A DNA stretch of 41,139 nucleotides from Acetobacter lovaniensis (GTDB taxonomy: Bacteria > Pseudomonadota > Alphaproteobacteria > Acetobacterales > Acetobacteraceae): positions 1 to 41,139 of the forward strand of contig NZ_JACHIE010000021.1 in the NCBI RefSeq assembly GCF_014207635.1, given 5' to 3'. The notes under the pieces were generated by a model. That model ran no database searches. It was given only the letters and a program-made list of their open reading frames with translations, and had not been told where the DNA came from. The position numbers and the translations under genes were made by a program. Positions 16,661 to 25,884 of this stretch are shown here, one piece after another (position 1 is the first letter of the stretch; the number at the start of each line of letters is the position of its first letter).

Positions 16661-16958
16661 TTATAGGACTGCGCCATTTCGCGATCCGGTCCCCCCTCAA
16701 GAATTCGAGAAGCCTTATAATCAACTTCGCACACATTTGCAGGCTTATGTTGGATCAGATAAATTATTATACAGCTTCGACCCAGATCATGCTATAATTT
16801 GTTATCCTTTATTACTTCTTTCTAGGCTCAATCAAGAACTAAATTTAATAGACAATAGTCGCATAGATGTATCACCTCACTATGTGTCACTTCTCTCTGA
16901 GTGTTCATGCTATTCCCCAGAGCTTAAAAATATTTTTTCTTCCTTTAATCTCGGTTGA
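16661..16958 (+). pseudogene. DGQHR-partner gene, 3' part
   Basis: After the right target duplication (16661-16665) the reading frame of the interrupted gene resumes without shift from 16666 and runs 96 codons to TGA at 16956-16958, ending in ELKNIFSSFNLG. The AT-rich base use matches the 5' part and the DGQHR gene, unlike the GC-rich transposon. The segment HAIICYPLLLLSRLNQELNL suggests a packed helix. The clean in-frame rejoining and the target duplication show that the gene was intact until the insertion. Positions 16959-17193 hold no recognisable gene, only the hairpin at 17049. Confidence 0.75.
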
Positions 16959-17048
16959 TATTTTTTCTTCTGAATATTTCTAATGGATGGTTTGCAATCA
17001 GCAAAACTACGCGAAAAACAACGGATATTCCGCTTCCCCCCCAAAACC

Positions 17049-17082
17049 GTCTGTCTGCTCAACGGAAACAGAGCAGACAGAC
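17049..17082 (-). terminator. 12-bp perfect hairpin downstream of the NTPase gene
   Basis: The arms GTCTGTCTGCTC (17049-17060) and GAGCAGACAGAC (17071-17082) enclose a 10-nt loop. On the minus strand it is followed by GGTTTTGG. It lies about 110 bp after the stop of the minus-strand NTPase gene, a position suiting a terminator, although the T run is short. Confidence 0.5.
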
Positions 17083-17193
17083 AGTAGCCGCCCTCAACCC
17101 GGACGTAAAAACGCTAAGCCGAGCCTCCCGAAAGCCGACATGATCGTGGGCCGCTCAAATCTCCATGGCTGCGCTCTGACAAGTCGGGATTGA

Positions 17194-20100
17194 TTAGGCG
17201 CTTGAAGATACTTTCTTAGCGGGCGACGAGACATCGACGACATAGACGTCGATCACATCACGTAGAGCTTCAGGCAGACGATCGATAAGCATCGCGCTTA
17301 AGTCGTCTGGGGTCACTGGCTGTTGCAGTCCGTCAGGATGGGCTGGCAGATTCTTTCCCGGCACATTGCCGAACCACAGGACGATATAGGCGCCACGGCC
17401 TTTGGCATGCCAATCACACAGATAACGTGCGGCAAGCTGCTCGACCGGTGCGGTCCAGAGCTCGCGGTGGCACTGCCGCTTAATCTCGACCGGCAAACTA
17501 ATGTCACCGAGGATCACGGCAATGTCCGCGCGCTTCTGCTGCGGCATATGCATTTCCGGCACGAAGCGGATTGCGTCAGGCAACTGGCCGGAGATATGTT
17601 CGATCAGGCGGTTGCGGCAGAAATTCTCCTCGCGTGGTTCCGCACCGTTCCAATAGGCTTCCCACATGTCGGTTGCTGTCGAATGCATCTGGTCATCAAG
17701 GGCTATAATGCGGTCGCCAAAAAACGCCCGCATATCGTCGATCGTCGAGGGCAGCCCGCCGTTAACGACGGCAGTTAGACCCTCAACCGACACTGGCGTG
17801 AACTCCGAATCACGCCGAGTACGCTGCTGAAGCGCCAAGGCGTGCCGCAGTGGATCGACATAGCTCGGATCGGCAACGGCGATCAGATGTTCGAGCGCGG
17901 TGGTCGCGTCGCGCGATGGATCGCCGCCAATAGCGTAGCCGCAGTTCTCGATTATCGCTGTTGCGTCCCAAGGATTGGTATCTCCGTTCGAGCCGAACTT
18001 CGGATGCGAGGTTTGCGGCCAGGCATGGCTGAAACGCTCGACGATAAACTGGTAATGGGCGACCGAAAGCCGTTGATCGGCATCGCCCCATCTGCAGGAA
18101 ACGCGGTCTCTAATACACCAGAGGAAATCGGGATTCTCCGCAGCAACTTTCACTAGCATGTCGTAGGCTGCACCGAAATCGACCAGAAAATCGAGTGCGA
18201 GCCATGCCAACTTCGTTCTGCGGAAATACCGGCGGTTGCGGAATTTACGCGCCAGAGATTGCAGTTCAGCCGGCTTGGCATGCCGGGTCGCTTGGTCGAG
18301 TAGTTCCTCCAAGACCGTTGTCGGAAGAGATGGGAAAAGGTGCAACCACTCCACCGCCAGCCGCCCCGCTAAGGGCCGCCAGCGCGGATCCCTGTCAAGA
18401 AAAGAGAGATCCTTGACGTGGATTACCTTGCGTCGGAGTTGCGGCTCGATTGACGTACGAAAGAAGCGTTCGATCGCAAAATCATCGCACAGCACCGCAT
18501 TTTCAAGCGGCCTCAAGTCGATACCAATGAAAGCATTTAATCCACCCATCCACCGCAATGCCATGAACGCTGACTCGCGCGCTTCGACCGTCAGATGATC
18601 AACACCAAGGCCGTGTCGCAGCCGCTCGGCCACCCCGCACACGAAGACAAGTGCGGCAGAAGAGGTCTTACGGTCGAGGTGCATCTCGACAATATCGCTC
18701 GCGGACGGCGTGTCATTACGGTCGCAGATGGCCATAAAGCCCTGCATCACCCGCTCGCTGAGTTCTGCCCCTAACACATTCGTTAAGCGCGTTTCTGGCC
18801 GTGCTCCAAAGCTTAAGCCCGAACAAAGGTCCGTGCGTTTGCCCAGATAAATGCAGGCCGCATCATGCAACAGGTTCGGTGTGCCCAAGTCGACCGATGA
18901 AAGATCCTTGGCAAGTGTGTCGCGTAACGTTTGCCGGTTTGCAGTCCGCTGTGCTTCGCGTTCCTGATCGCCCGCCTCGCGTTCAGTTTGTCCTTTATGG
19001 ACAGGCGGCTTCGACCACTCATCGAGCCTCGCCATAAATTTGGGCGAGCCGTTTCCTATCTTGGCTGCAGCCTGCCTTACAGTCGCGGCATTAACGTTTC
19101 CGCGTGGTACGAGCTGGACAAGTTCTTCTAGAATTTTCAGGTCCGTTCCTGTGTTTCCTCGGCGACGACCAAACTCCTCGATCAGCGCAATGACCTCATT
19201 CGCATTTGGCTCGAGGTCCAGACCGCAAAAGTGGAGGGCAGTAGCATCGCGGTAGAAATGCTCGTAGCCGGCGTCGAAAACGACGTGGCTCTGAACCGCG
19301 CGCCGAACCGCCGGGTGTACGCCGAACCATTTTGTAAGCGCCTTGGTCGACTCAAGTTTACCGCACGAGTTATTACCAACCCAAGACAGCCGTCGCCAGA
19401 TATCAGCCGCGGCCATCCCGGGATTCACCGTCAATGCGCAAAGCCCGGCGCGATGTACTAGATCGACAGCTTGCCAATTATAGTGATGACCACTTGCAGT
19501 GATCATTCGCTCACCATAATTCTGAACTACGTCAAGAAGCTCTTCTAGTTGAGTGCTCGTCAATGCCTCGACTGATCTCTCGTTCAGACGTACATGTTTG
19601 TCGTCACTCTGAGCAGCATTGCTGACCGTGACGTCGAGATGCGCATAGAACGTACGGACGGCCATATCCCTCGCGACAGTCTCTAGCCCAAGATCATACA
19701 ACAAATCCCAGGCCAGCCGCTGATCATCTTCGCCCCCTTGCGCCAGTAGATGTTCGATTGCCTCGGCGGGATTGTTGATCCGGCGCATTATGCGTAGCGC
19801 GTCGGCGGCGCAGCGGCGCGTGCTATAGGGACGCGCCTTGTCGAGCATCATCGCGCGCAATTCCGGCTCCAGCGTCGCAGTGAGCTTGCTTCCCGCCATC
19901 GCCTCGACAAGCAGAAGCGTGAGCTGCTTGTGTTGCTCGGGTGTTCCGATCAGAGTCAGGATATCGTCCTTAAGTTCGACACGCATGAGACCGCTTACCG
20001 GATGCCGCCCCCAATCCTCCGCGCGGAAAAACGGGTCACGATCAGATAGTGAAGCTAGGGCACGGAGTAATCGGCGCGCGATATGAACGGGCACCGTCTC

Positions 20101-21237
20101 GGCATCTCCATAACGTAGCACCGCATAAGGATCTGCGGTGACACAGACCTCTGCTAGCGTATCATCGAAATGGGCCATCCAGGCGTGCAACCCACGTAAC
20201 GATGTCGGCACACCGTAGCCTTGGCCGAACAACGAGAAAAGCCGCCGTTTCGACACGCCGGACTGGAAACAGTGCGCGAGCCACTTCGCGCCGAGATACT
20301 CGGCGATGACCCGATGCAGGAGATGAAAACGTTGGCTGCTTTCTGCTTCGAACAGCCTAGTGTGGAGCGCGGCTTCGATTGCTTCGGCATGCAGGTGTAC
20401 GGCAATGTTTCCAACGTGGACGCAGTCATTGGGAGTCTTGCCTACTGGGCCATTGAACAGTCCCGCAATGTCACACAGTAATTGGGTGGCGGCGTAGGCA
20501 CCGGCGGCGAGAAGCAGCTTCTCGGGTGTAACATGCGCATGAGCGGCTTCCTGATGGCGGGGATTATCTTCCTTCACGAGCAGTAGGCAGGCGCGATCCA
20601 GCAATTGCGCACGGCTGGTCGGCAGCACCTCAGCACTCGCTGCTACCTCTCCGATCAGCCGCAACGTCAATGGATTCTTGTAAATCTCATCAAGGCCACG
20701 GTCCGCGAGATGTGTAAGAACGCTCTCGGCATCTACAGACGGAAAACTACGGTGAAGGAAGAGCGTCGCGTCATTGTGGTCGAACGCCAGCAAATGAAGG
20801 ATGGTCGGGGCGCGCCCATAGTCATCCTCAATCTTGATTCGATCGGCCGCCCCGCGCCAGTCGACTTCACGGCTTGACAGAATGAAGCGGGGATAGCCCA
20901 GCTTCGACAGCTGGCCGAGGATGGCATCAACGCCGCCGCCCGCGGTCGCGGACGCGATCTCATCCAGACCGTCAATGACAAGACATTCGCCGTTGGGGAC
21001 CAAACGTTCAGGCTGAGTATTCCTCACAAAACTTGATGCGCGGACATAGAAGAAGCCGGCCTTTTGCCCGATTTTCTGCGCCAGCATGCTCTTGCCTAGG
21101 CCCGGATCACCAAGCATGATGACGGGACCATCAAGATCAAGAATCGCTGCCTGATCGATGATGATCGACGAGCGCGTAGCGGGATCTTCGCGCTTCAACC
21201 TCCGGTTAATATCAGTAATTGGTGCCACATCCGCCAT
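17194..21237 (-). CDS. large NACHT/STAND-like NTPase with C-terminal PD-(D/E)xK nuclease motif
   Basis: A 1347-residue protein. The N-terminal P-loop domain has Walker A GDPGLGKS (residues 43-50), Walker B CLVIDGLDEI (85-94), a sensor-like FILSSREVDW, and a KNPLTLRLI motif of the kind found after the ATPase core in NACHT/STAND proteins. Residues about 300-1200 show no catalytic motif and look like helical repeats suited to target recognition. The C-terminus reads as a restriction-like nuclease: Asp1238 (KRADIAVILG), then Glu1251 and Lys1253 (LPVEIKRQ), then QLAARYLCDWHAKGRGAYIVLWFG. NTPase-repeat proteins with nuclease domains are typical of prokaryotic antiphage sensors (Avs and other NACHT proteins), but there the effector is usually N-terminal. 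No partner gene is present; it stands alone with AT-rich DNA on both sides. Confidence 0.8.
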   Translation of the reverse strand: MADVAPITDINRRLKREDPATRSSIIIDQAAILDLDGPVIMLGDPGLGKSMLAQKIGQKAGFFYVRASSFVRNTQPERLVPNGECLVIDGLDEIASATAGGGVDAILGQLSKLGYPRFILSSREVDWRGAADRIKIEDDYGRAPTILHLLAFDHNDATLFLHRSFPSVDAESVLTHLADRGLDEIYKNPLTLRLIGEVAASAEVLPTSRAQLLDRACLLLVKEDNPRHQEAAHAHVTPEKLLLAAGAYAATQLLCDIAGLFNGPVGKTPNDCVHVGNIAVHLHAEAIEAALHTRLFEAESSQRFHLLHRVIAEYLGAKWLAHCFQSGVSKRRLFSLFGQGYGVPTSLRGLHAWMAHFDDTLAEVCVTADPYAVLRYGDAETVPVHIARRLLRALASLSDRDPFFRAEDWGRHPVSGLMRVELKDDILTLIGTPEQHKQLTLLLVEAMAGSKLTATLEPELRAMMLDKARPYSTRRCAADALRIMRRINNPAEAIEHLLAQGGEDDQRLAWDLLYDLGLETVARDMAVRTFYAHLDVTVSNAAQSDDKHVRLNERSVEALTSTQLEELLDVVQNYGERMITASGHHYNWQAVDLVHRAGLCALTVNPGMAAADIWRRLSWVGNNSCGKLESTKALTKWFGVHPAVRRAVQSHVVFDAGYEHFYRDATALHFCGLDLEPNANEVIALIEEFGRRRGNTGTDLKILEELVQLVPRGNVNAATVRQAAAKIGNGSPKFMARLDEWSKPPVHKGQTEREAGDQEREAQRTANRQTLRDTLAKDLSSVDLGTPNLLHDAACIYLGKRTDLCSGLSFGARPETRLTNVLGAELSERVMQGFMAICDRNDTPSASDIVEMHLDRKTSSAALVFVCGVAERLRHGLGVDHLTVEARESAFMALRWMGGLNAFIGIDLRPLENAVLCDDFAIERFFRTSIEPQLRRKVIHVKDLSFLDRDPRWRPLAGRLAVEWLHLFPSLPTTVLEELLDQATRHAKPAELQSLARKFRNRRYFRRTKLAWLALDFLVDFGAAYDMLVKVAAENPDFLWCIRDRVSCRWGDADQRLSVAHYQFIVERFSHAWPQTSHPKFGSNGDTNPWDATAIIENCGYAIGGDPSRDATTALEHLIAVADPSYVDPLRHALALQQRTRRDSEFTPVSVEGLTAVVNGGLPSTIDDMRAFFGDRIIALDDQMHSTATDMWEAYWNGAEPREENFCRNRLIEHISGQLPDAIRFVPEMHMPQQKRADIAVILGDISLPVEIKRQCHRELWTAPVEQLAARYLCDWHAKGRGAYIVLWFGNVPGKNLPAHPDGLQQPVTPDDLSAMLIDRLPEALRDVIDVYVVDVSSPAKKVSSSA

Positions 21238-21547
21238 GATATTAATTTAATCATTTCTACTTTTTCAATCAACGCACAGCATCGATGTGATACCTCGACC
21301 GCGTAACAGGCCTGCTTCTTGGGTCGCGACCTAGCCAAGATGATCGATTACGATCCTCCAATTCCCATCGGGCAAACGTTCAGTGGCTATAATCTGAGCG
21401 ACAATGTGCGGGCTCACCATTGGTCAATGGGCCAAGCGCATACGCTGCTTATGGCGGAGCGAGAATGCAAGGTCATCATAAGCGTGAGTGCGGCGACTGT
21501 CTGCTTTCGGTTGTTTCTTCCCTATAGCCGACATTCCGCCTCCCTCC
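21238..21547. other. intergenic region, no supported gene
   Basis: About 310 bp between the NTPase gene and vapC-2. The first 35 bp are very AT-rich and probably hold the NTPase promoter on the minus strand. Short open frames on both strands show no similarity that I recognise. Confidence 0.4.
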
Positions 21548-21952
21548 CTAATCGGCCGTCCAGTCTTCACAGCGCAGGCCGTTCACTCTGGTAAACTCCC
21601 GCAGGTTCCCGGTCACGACAATCAGTCCTTTGCTCCGCGCATGGCCGGCAATCATGAGATCATAGGGACCGATTGTGCAGCCACGCTGCTCGAGATCGGC
21701 CCTTATCTCGGCGGTGTGGGCGGCAGCGTTGTTATCGAACGGAAGGACACTCAGGCGCGCGGCAAAGAGTTCGACTTCACGACGGGTTTGGGTCGGGTTC
21801 CGGGCTTTCTCAGCGCCATAGAGGAGTTCGTATAATACAACATCTGAGATGCAGTGTGCCTCAGCGTTATCATTGAAGCGCTCACGTAGCCTTTGAGGAC
21901 GATCACGCAGAACGCGGATGCAGAAGTCTGTATCCAGCAGGTAACGCAGCAT
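21548..21952 (-). CDS. vapC: VapC-type PIN-domain ribonuclease toxin, copy 2
   Basis: A 134-residue PIN toxin with Asp7, Glu42 and Asp98 in the same contexts as copy 1 (LLDTDFCIRVL, VVLYELLYGAEK, GPYDLMIAGHA). It matches copy 1 in the great majority of positions; visible differences include N9D, G21R, a changed segment after residue 48 and S126C. Both copies keep all catalytic residues. It lies in opposite orientation to copy 1, about 11 kb away, and its start shares a base with the vapB-2 stop. Confidence 0.9.
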   Translation of the reverse strand: MLRYLLDTDFCIRVLRDRPQRLRERFNDNAEAHCISDVVLYELLYGAEKARNPTQTRREVELFAARLSVLPFDNNAAAHTAEIRADLEQRGCTIGPYDLMIAGHARSKGLIVVTGNLREFTRVNGLRCEDWTAD

Positions 21953-22176
21953 CAGAAGCTTTCGCGCTCCTGCATGGGGGGTTGGCTCCGCGTGGGCAGG
22001 TCAGTGCCTGACGTTGCAAAAAAATCATCCCATGCGGCGTTGGCGGGGGCGATAATTCTGCGTGCACCGTCAGGGATGATCACTACGTCCTTGAGGGTGC
22101 TGTCGAAGGCGACAGCTTTAGGTAGACGAACGGCCTGAGAACGGTTGCAGAGAAACAGTGTCGTACGGGTGAGCAT
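21952..22176 (-). CDS. vapB: VapB-type antitoxin, copy 2
   Basis: A 74-residue antitoxin with the same AbrB-like N-terminus as copy 1 (TTLFLCNRSQAVRLPKAVAFDSTLKDVVIIPDG) and a diverged toxin-wrapping tail (TSGTDLPTRSQPPMQERESF). I take the ATG at 22176, which has GGAG 8 bp upstream and matches copy 1; an in-frame ATG at 22188 would add four residues. Divergence in the tail and in the operator suggests that the two modules may have become partly insulated from each other. Confidence 0.87.
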   Translation of the reverse strand: MLTRTTLFLCNRSQAVRLPKAVAFDSTLKDVVIIPDGARRIIAPANAAWDDFFATSGTDLPTRSQPPMQERESF

Positions 22177-22189
22177 GGCACGCTCCATG

Positions 22190-22216
22190 TTTGTATATCC
22201 CTTACGAATATACAAA
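22190..22216. promoter_or_regulatory. vapBC-2 operator palindrome
   Basis: Perfect 9-bp arms TTTGTATAT and ATATACAAA with a 9-bp spacer directly upstream of vapB-2. It has the same architecture as the vapBC-1 operator but a changed base within each arm (TTTGTATAT against TTTGGATAT) and an unrelated spacer. Confidence 0.7.
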
Positions 22217-22340
22217 AAGTGGCGACCCATCAATATTTTTCAATCCTCCCGATCGTGTGAACGGCCAGAAAGCCCGGCAGGTTACACGCCGTTTGCCTGA
22301 TTGATCCAGGCACAGTAGAAAAATTCAGCGGCAGGATAAG

Positions 22341-24065
22341 GTGTTAAGGGCTATGCGGGAAAGACCGTATTCACAAAAAACGATTGTTGAACTTGGCACG
22401 CTCCTTGAGCAGTCGATTACGGATATGGGTGAACTTGCGCGACTGTCTTATGAAATGCAGTTCCGTAATACCGCGAAGGCGCGGGCGCTGGAGACCAGGG
22501 TAAAGGAAGCGGTGGCAAACCTGACTGGCCATACAGTCGTAGAAACCGCGGGCCTCGCGGAGATGCGCACGTCGCCCTCCTTCCATACGAGTAGAACGAT
22601 GTCCAGAATGTCCTCCAACGTGCAGAGCGTGTCGTCTGGACAGGATGATCCTTCAGATGGGTTTCTTGACCTTGGCCCCCTTCCGGTTTTTGAGCACACC
22701 GGCAAGAAGAATGCGCATCAGGCGATCCTCGCTGCATGGACCGCTCTGGAAGCCCTTTCGCCCCAAAGTTACAAGAGGCCTGAGGATATGGCATCTGGTG
22801 ACAGATCGCGCGTTGCGTTGTTTCAGCGGGGTGTTCCGTGGAGGACTGGCGCGCGCAGTAAGCCCAACACACGGCTGTATTTCGAGGTCGTTCTGGGTGC
22901 TATTCTGCTCGACAAGGCAACAGAGGCCCTTGTAAATGTTTTCGGTGCAGATGAAGAGACGTCGCGACCAGAGGGGACGCGCGTAGCCATTGGCTCCATC
23001 CTGATTGATAATGATGGTTTTGTTCTTGAGCAGAATGGTGTTGCGGTTTCGAGCTTTGCATGGGCGTTAAGGCCGGCACTGGAACTGAAACTCGGCGGCT
23101 TGGGTGTATGGCCGAGCATTGAGCAGCGGATCTGTGATCGTCTTGAAAAGATTGTTAGACGTCGTGATCCTGAAGGTAACCCGGTTCCTGTCGACCTTGA
23201 GCTTCTGAACAAGGCCTTTCGCTGGCTTGTGGTGCAATTTGGTATCCCGGAGCATCTGGTCGAGCCGCCGACCTTCGCGGTGAAGATTTTTCATCATTTC
23301 AAGGCAAAGAATGCGCCCGAGCCGTCTTTACTCAATTCCTTCTACCTTGAAGACCTGACGAAAGCTGCACGACTCATTGCTGATAATGGGGCAGGGTCAG
23401 GGCTTCTCCGTTATCTTGGGTGCTCGCGCCCGGCCGACAAAGTGGATGTGCTCTCGCCGGTTGCGCGTATCGAGCCCGTGGTCGCGCCAGCGCTGATGCC
23501 TCAGGCCCGCTGGCCATCTTCTGGTGGGCATCCTCTGGTTCTGCTGCAGCAGGCGGCCGTGAATACAGCTCGGGCCGAACTGGGTGGCGGGGCGGGTATT
23601 ATGGGGATCAATGGTCCGCCTGGGACCGGCAAGACCACCTTGCTTCGGGATGTCGTTGTCAGCTGCGTTCTTGACCGGGTAACAGCCATGGCTGGCTTTA
23701 AGGACCCGCAGGATGCGTTTTCCACAACGGGTGAGAAACAGGCGTTCGGTTCGAATAGCTTTCTCCACTTTTACCGGCTTCATGACTCATTAAAGGGGCA
23801 TGAAATCGTTGTCGCGTCCTCCAACAACAGGGCGGTCGAAAACGTCAGCAAGGAATTACCGCTCAAGGAGGCCAATGGCCGCCATGACGAGATGGCGTAT
23901 TTCAGGACGATCAGTGACCTCATCGCCAATTCAAGGCAGGCAGGTGACCCTGAGGCTGATGGCGACGGGAACGTGGAGCCGGTGGAGACATGGGGGCTGA
24001 TAGCGGCAGCTCTTGGGAACGCAAAAAATCGGGCAGCATTCCAGCAGGCTGTTGATTTTCACTGA
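22341..24065 (+). pseudogene. SF1-type helicase/AAA protein, N-terminal part only, cut by IS21
   Basis: About 570 native residues of a long protein. The first 400 residues have no motif that I recognise. They are followed by a P-loop GIMGINGPPGTGKTTLL (Walker A near residue 427) and IVVASSNNRAVENVSKELP, the helicase motif Ia of the Dna2/Upf1-like superfamily 1 group. Motifs II to VI are missing because the frame enters the IS21 end at 24050 and stops at 24065. The start is GTG 22341 with AGGA upstream; ATG 22353 is an alternative. Long N-terminal extensions on SF1 helicases are common in phage-defence and DNA-repair proteins, but this truncated form cannot be an active helicase. Confidence 0.7.
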
Positions 24066-24071
24066 GAACTG

Positions 24072-25812
24072 GGTTCTTCCGTACTTTTCGTGATGATGTT
24101 TTTTGATTATGCGGGCTGAAGGACACGCGCCCTGAGGAGTTCGAAGCCTGCTCTTCCGAACATGGTTCGCTTGATCATTTTCAGTCGGCTGATCTGTCCT
24201 TCAACCGGGCTGGTTGTCCAAGGTGTGACAAGAGACGCTTCAATGGCAGCCGCATCCCGTTCAAGCGCGGGAATCAGACGTGACAGCAGCGTCGTCTTTC
24301 CTTCTTCCAGCAGAGCCTTCAGATCGCCTCCCGTGCAGGTGTCACCCCTTTTACAGAGCAGGGTCTGCATTTTCCTGAGCCAGCAGAGTGTGACGGCAAG
24401 GTGCGGTTCAGCTTCCAGAAGGGCAGGAACCAGCAGTCCCTCCTGTCCGGCAGATAACGGATCCTCTGCGAGGAGAAGCCGCGCAAGTCTGCGTCCCCGA
24501 GGTGCAACGACATGCGCGGAAGGAACGGGTTTCGCGGAACATCCCTGTCGCGTCGCCACCCATTTCCAGACGGTGCCATATTGTCCTGCAAAGCCCTGCT
24601 CCAGGAGTTCCCGCCATAGTTGACGACTATTGCGACATCCTTCGGACCATCTCTTTTCCAGGTGGGCTGTGTAAGGCACGAGTATGCTGCGTGACGGAAC
24701 CGTTCTTTTCCATGGTGGTGCATGGCCCCGCTGAAACCAGCGCCGCACGGTTTTTCTCTCTACCCCGATCGTTGTGGCGATAGCCTGAATGCTGTGTCCC
24801 GCTGCTTTCAGGGCAAGAGCTTCCTTGAAAAGAATGTCACGCCGTTCCCCAGAGGCTGACCTGACGACCGCCTGCGCCTCTTCTGGATGCGCTCTGATTG
24901 TTTCAGATATTTTGCTTACGACCGTTGATACGTTCATCTGTCGTGTCAGGGTCCTGACAGTCGTCGTAAAACGGTCCAGAATGCTGACAAAAGCGTCTGA
25001 CAGGTTCTTCAGCAGATGCCAGCGGTCTGTCACCTGAAGAGCGGATGGTGCGCCTCTGCGGCATCCGTCTGCATAAGTACCGGCACGGTCTCTGGCAATG
25101 ATTTCAATACCGGGGTGGACCTGCAGCCATCGGGCAAGGGTATCAGCGTCCCGATCTGGCAGGAGGTCCATGACATCATTTTTCTCAAGATCGACCACAA
25201 TCGTTCCATAGTGATGTCCCCGCCGCCATGCCCAGTCATCCACCCCCACCACACGTGTAAGGGCCGTGCCTTTTGTGGTGTTCTGCACACGTGAGAGAAG
25301 ACGGCGGACAAGAGTATCCGCGCTGATGGGGCAACACAGGCGCACGGTCATTCGTGCTCCAGCGGAACCGCCCAGGGTGTGGGCGATATAATAATGAAGA
25401 TCGGCAAGACGTGTGGTCTGTCTGCCATGACGCACGGTTATCCCCTCAAGGGGCATGACAAACGTCCGACGTGGACAAAGCATCGTCTGGCAGAAAAAGC
25501 GCGGCACAGAAACGATCAGCGTGGCTGGACGGCCCTGCCATGGAAGATCCGCGAGTTTTCTCTGATAGAAACTGTGAATGCGTTGTGTCGGGCACTGACA
25601 GTCCGGACACACTGCACTCCGTTTTCGCAGACCGACTTCGATCTCCACTCTGTTATCCAGTGCAACAACACGACGAACGACGAGGGAACGGGGAAGATCA
25701 AGAGACCGAAGGCGTGACACTGGGGAATATCCATGAAAGTGAACGACTTTCTGGATTTCCCAGTTCCGGAACCTCAGTACAAGATACCCATCACGAAAAG
25801 TACGGAAGAACC
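24072..25812 (-). mobile_element. ISL3-family insertion sequence, copy 2 (1741 bp), inside the IS21 end
   Basis: It has the same 24-bp terminal repeats and length as copy 1. It is flanked by the direct 8-bp duplication GAGAACTG at 24064-24071 and 25813-25820, the duplication length expected for ISL3. The octamer is part of the IS21 terminal repeat, which proves that ISL3 jumped into IS21. Confidence 0.93.
24107..25720 (-). CDS. ISL3-family transposase, copy 2
   Basis: A 537-residue DDE transposase with a predicted sequence identical to that of copy 1 (5862-7475), including the N-terminal zinc-binding cysteines, the GVDDWAWRRG and ARDRAGTYADG catalytic segments and the C-terminal SPVEGQISRLK. 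The identity of the two copies indicates recent transposition or gene conversion. It is likely active, since the target duplication around this copy is still perfect. Confidence 0.92.
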   Translation of the reverse strand: MSRLRSLDLPRSLVVRRVVALDNRVEIEVGLRKRSAVCPDCQCPTQRIHSFYQRKLADLPWQGRPATLIVSVPRFFCQTMLCPRRTFVMPLEGITVRHGRQTTRLADLHYYIAHTLGGSAGARMTVRLCCPISADTLVRRLLSRVQNTTKGTALTRVVGVDDWAWRRGHHYGTIVVDLEKNDVMDLLPDRDADTLARWLQVHPGIEIIARDRAGTYADGCRRGAPSALQVTDRWHLLKNLSDAFVSILDRFTTTVRTLTRQMNVSTVVSKISETIRAHPEEAQAVVRSASGERRDILFKEALALKAAGHSIQAIATTIGVERKTVRRWFQRGHAPPWKRTVPSRSILVPYTAHLEKRWSEGCRNSRQLWRELLEQGFAGQYGTVWKWVATRQGCSAKPVPSAHVVAPRGRRLARLLLAEDPLSAGQEGLLVPALLEAEPHLAVTLCWLRKMQTLLCKRGDTCTGGDLKALLEEGKTTLLSRLIPALERDAAAIEASLVTPWTTSPVEGQISRLKMIKRTMFGRAGFELLRARVLQPA

Positions 25813-25884
25813 GAGAACTGACCCGGGTTTTTCATCAGGAATTGACCCAGCCAGATGCTATTTCAGGCATAGTCGGGCGGGCGG

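Noticed and set aside
21319..21594. A 91-codon frame between the NTPase gene and vapC-2
   Set aside because: It runs antisense into the end of vapC-2, has no similarity, and has no evident translation signal.
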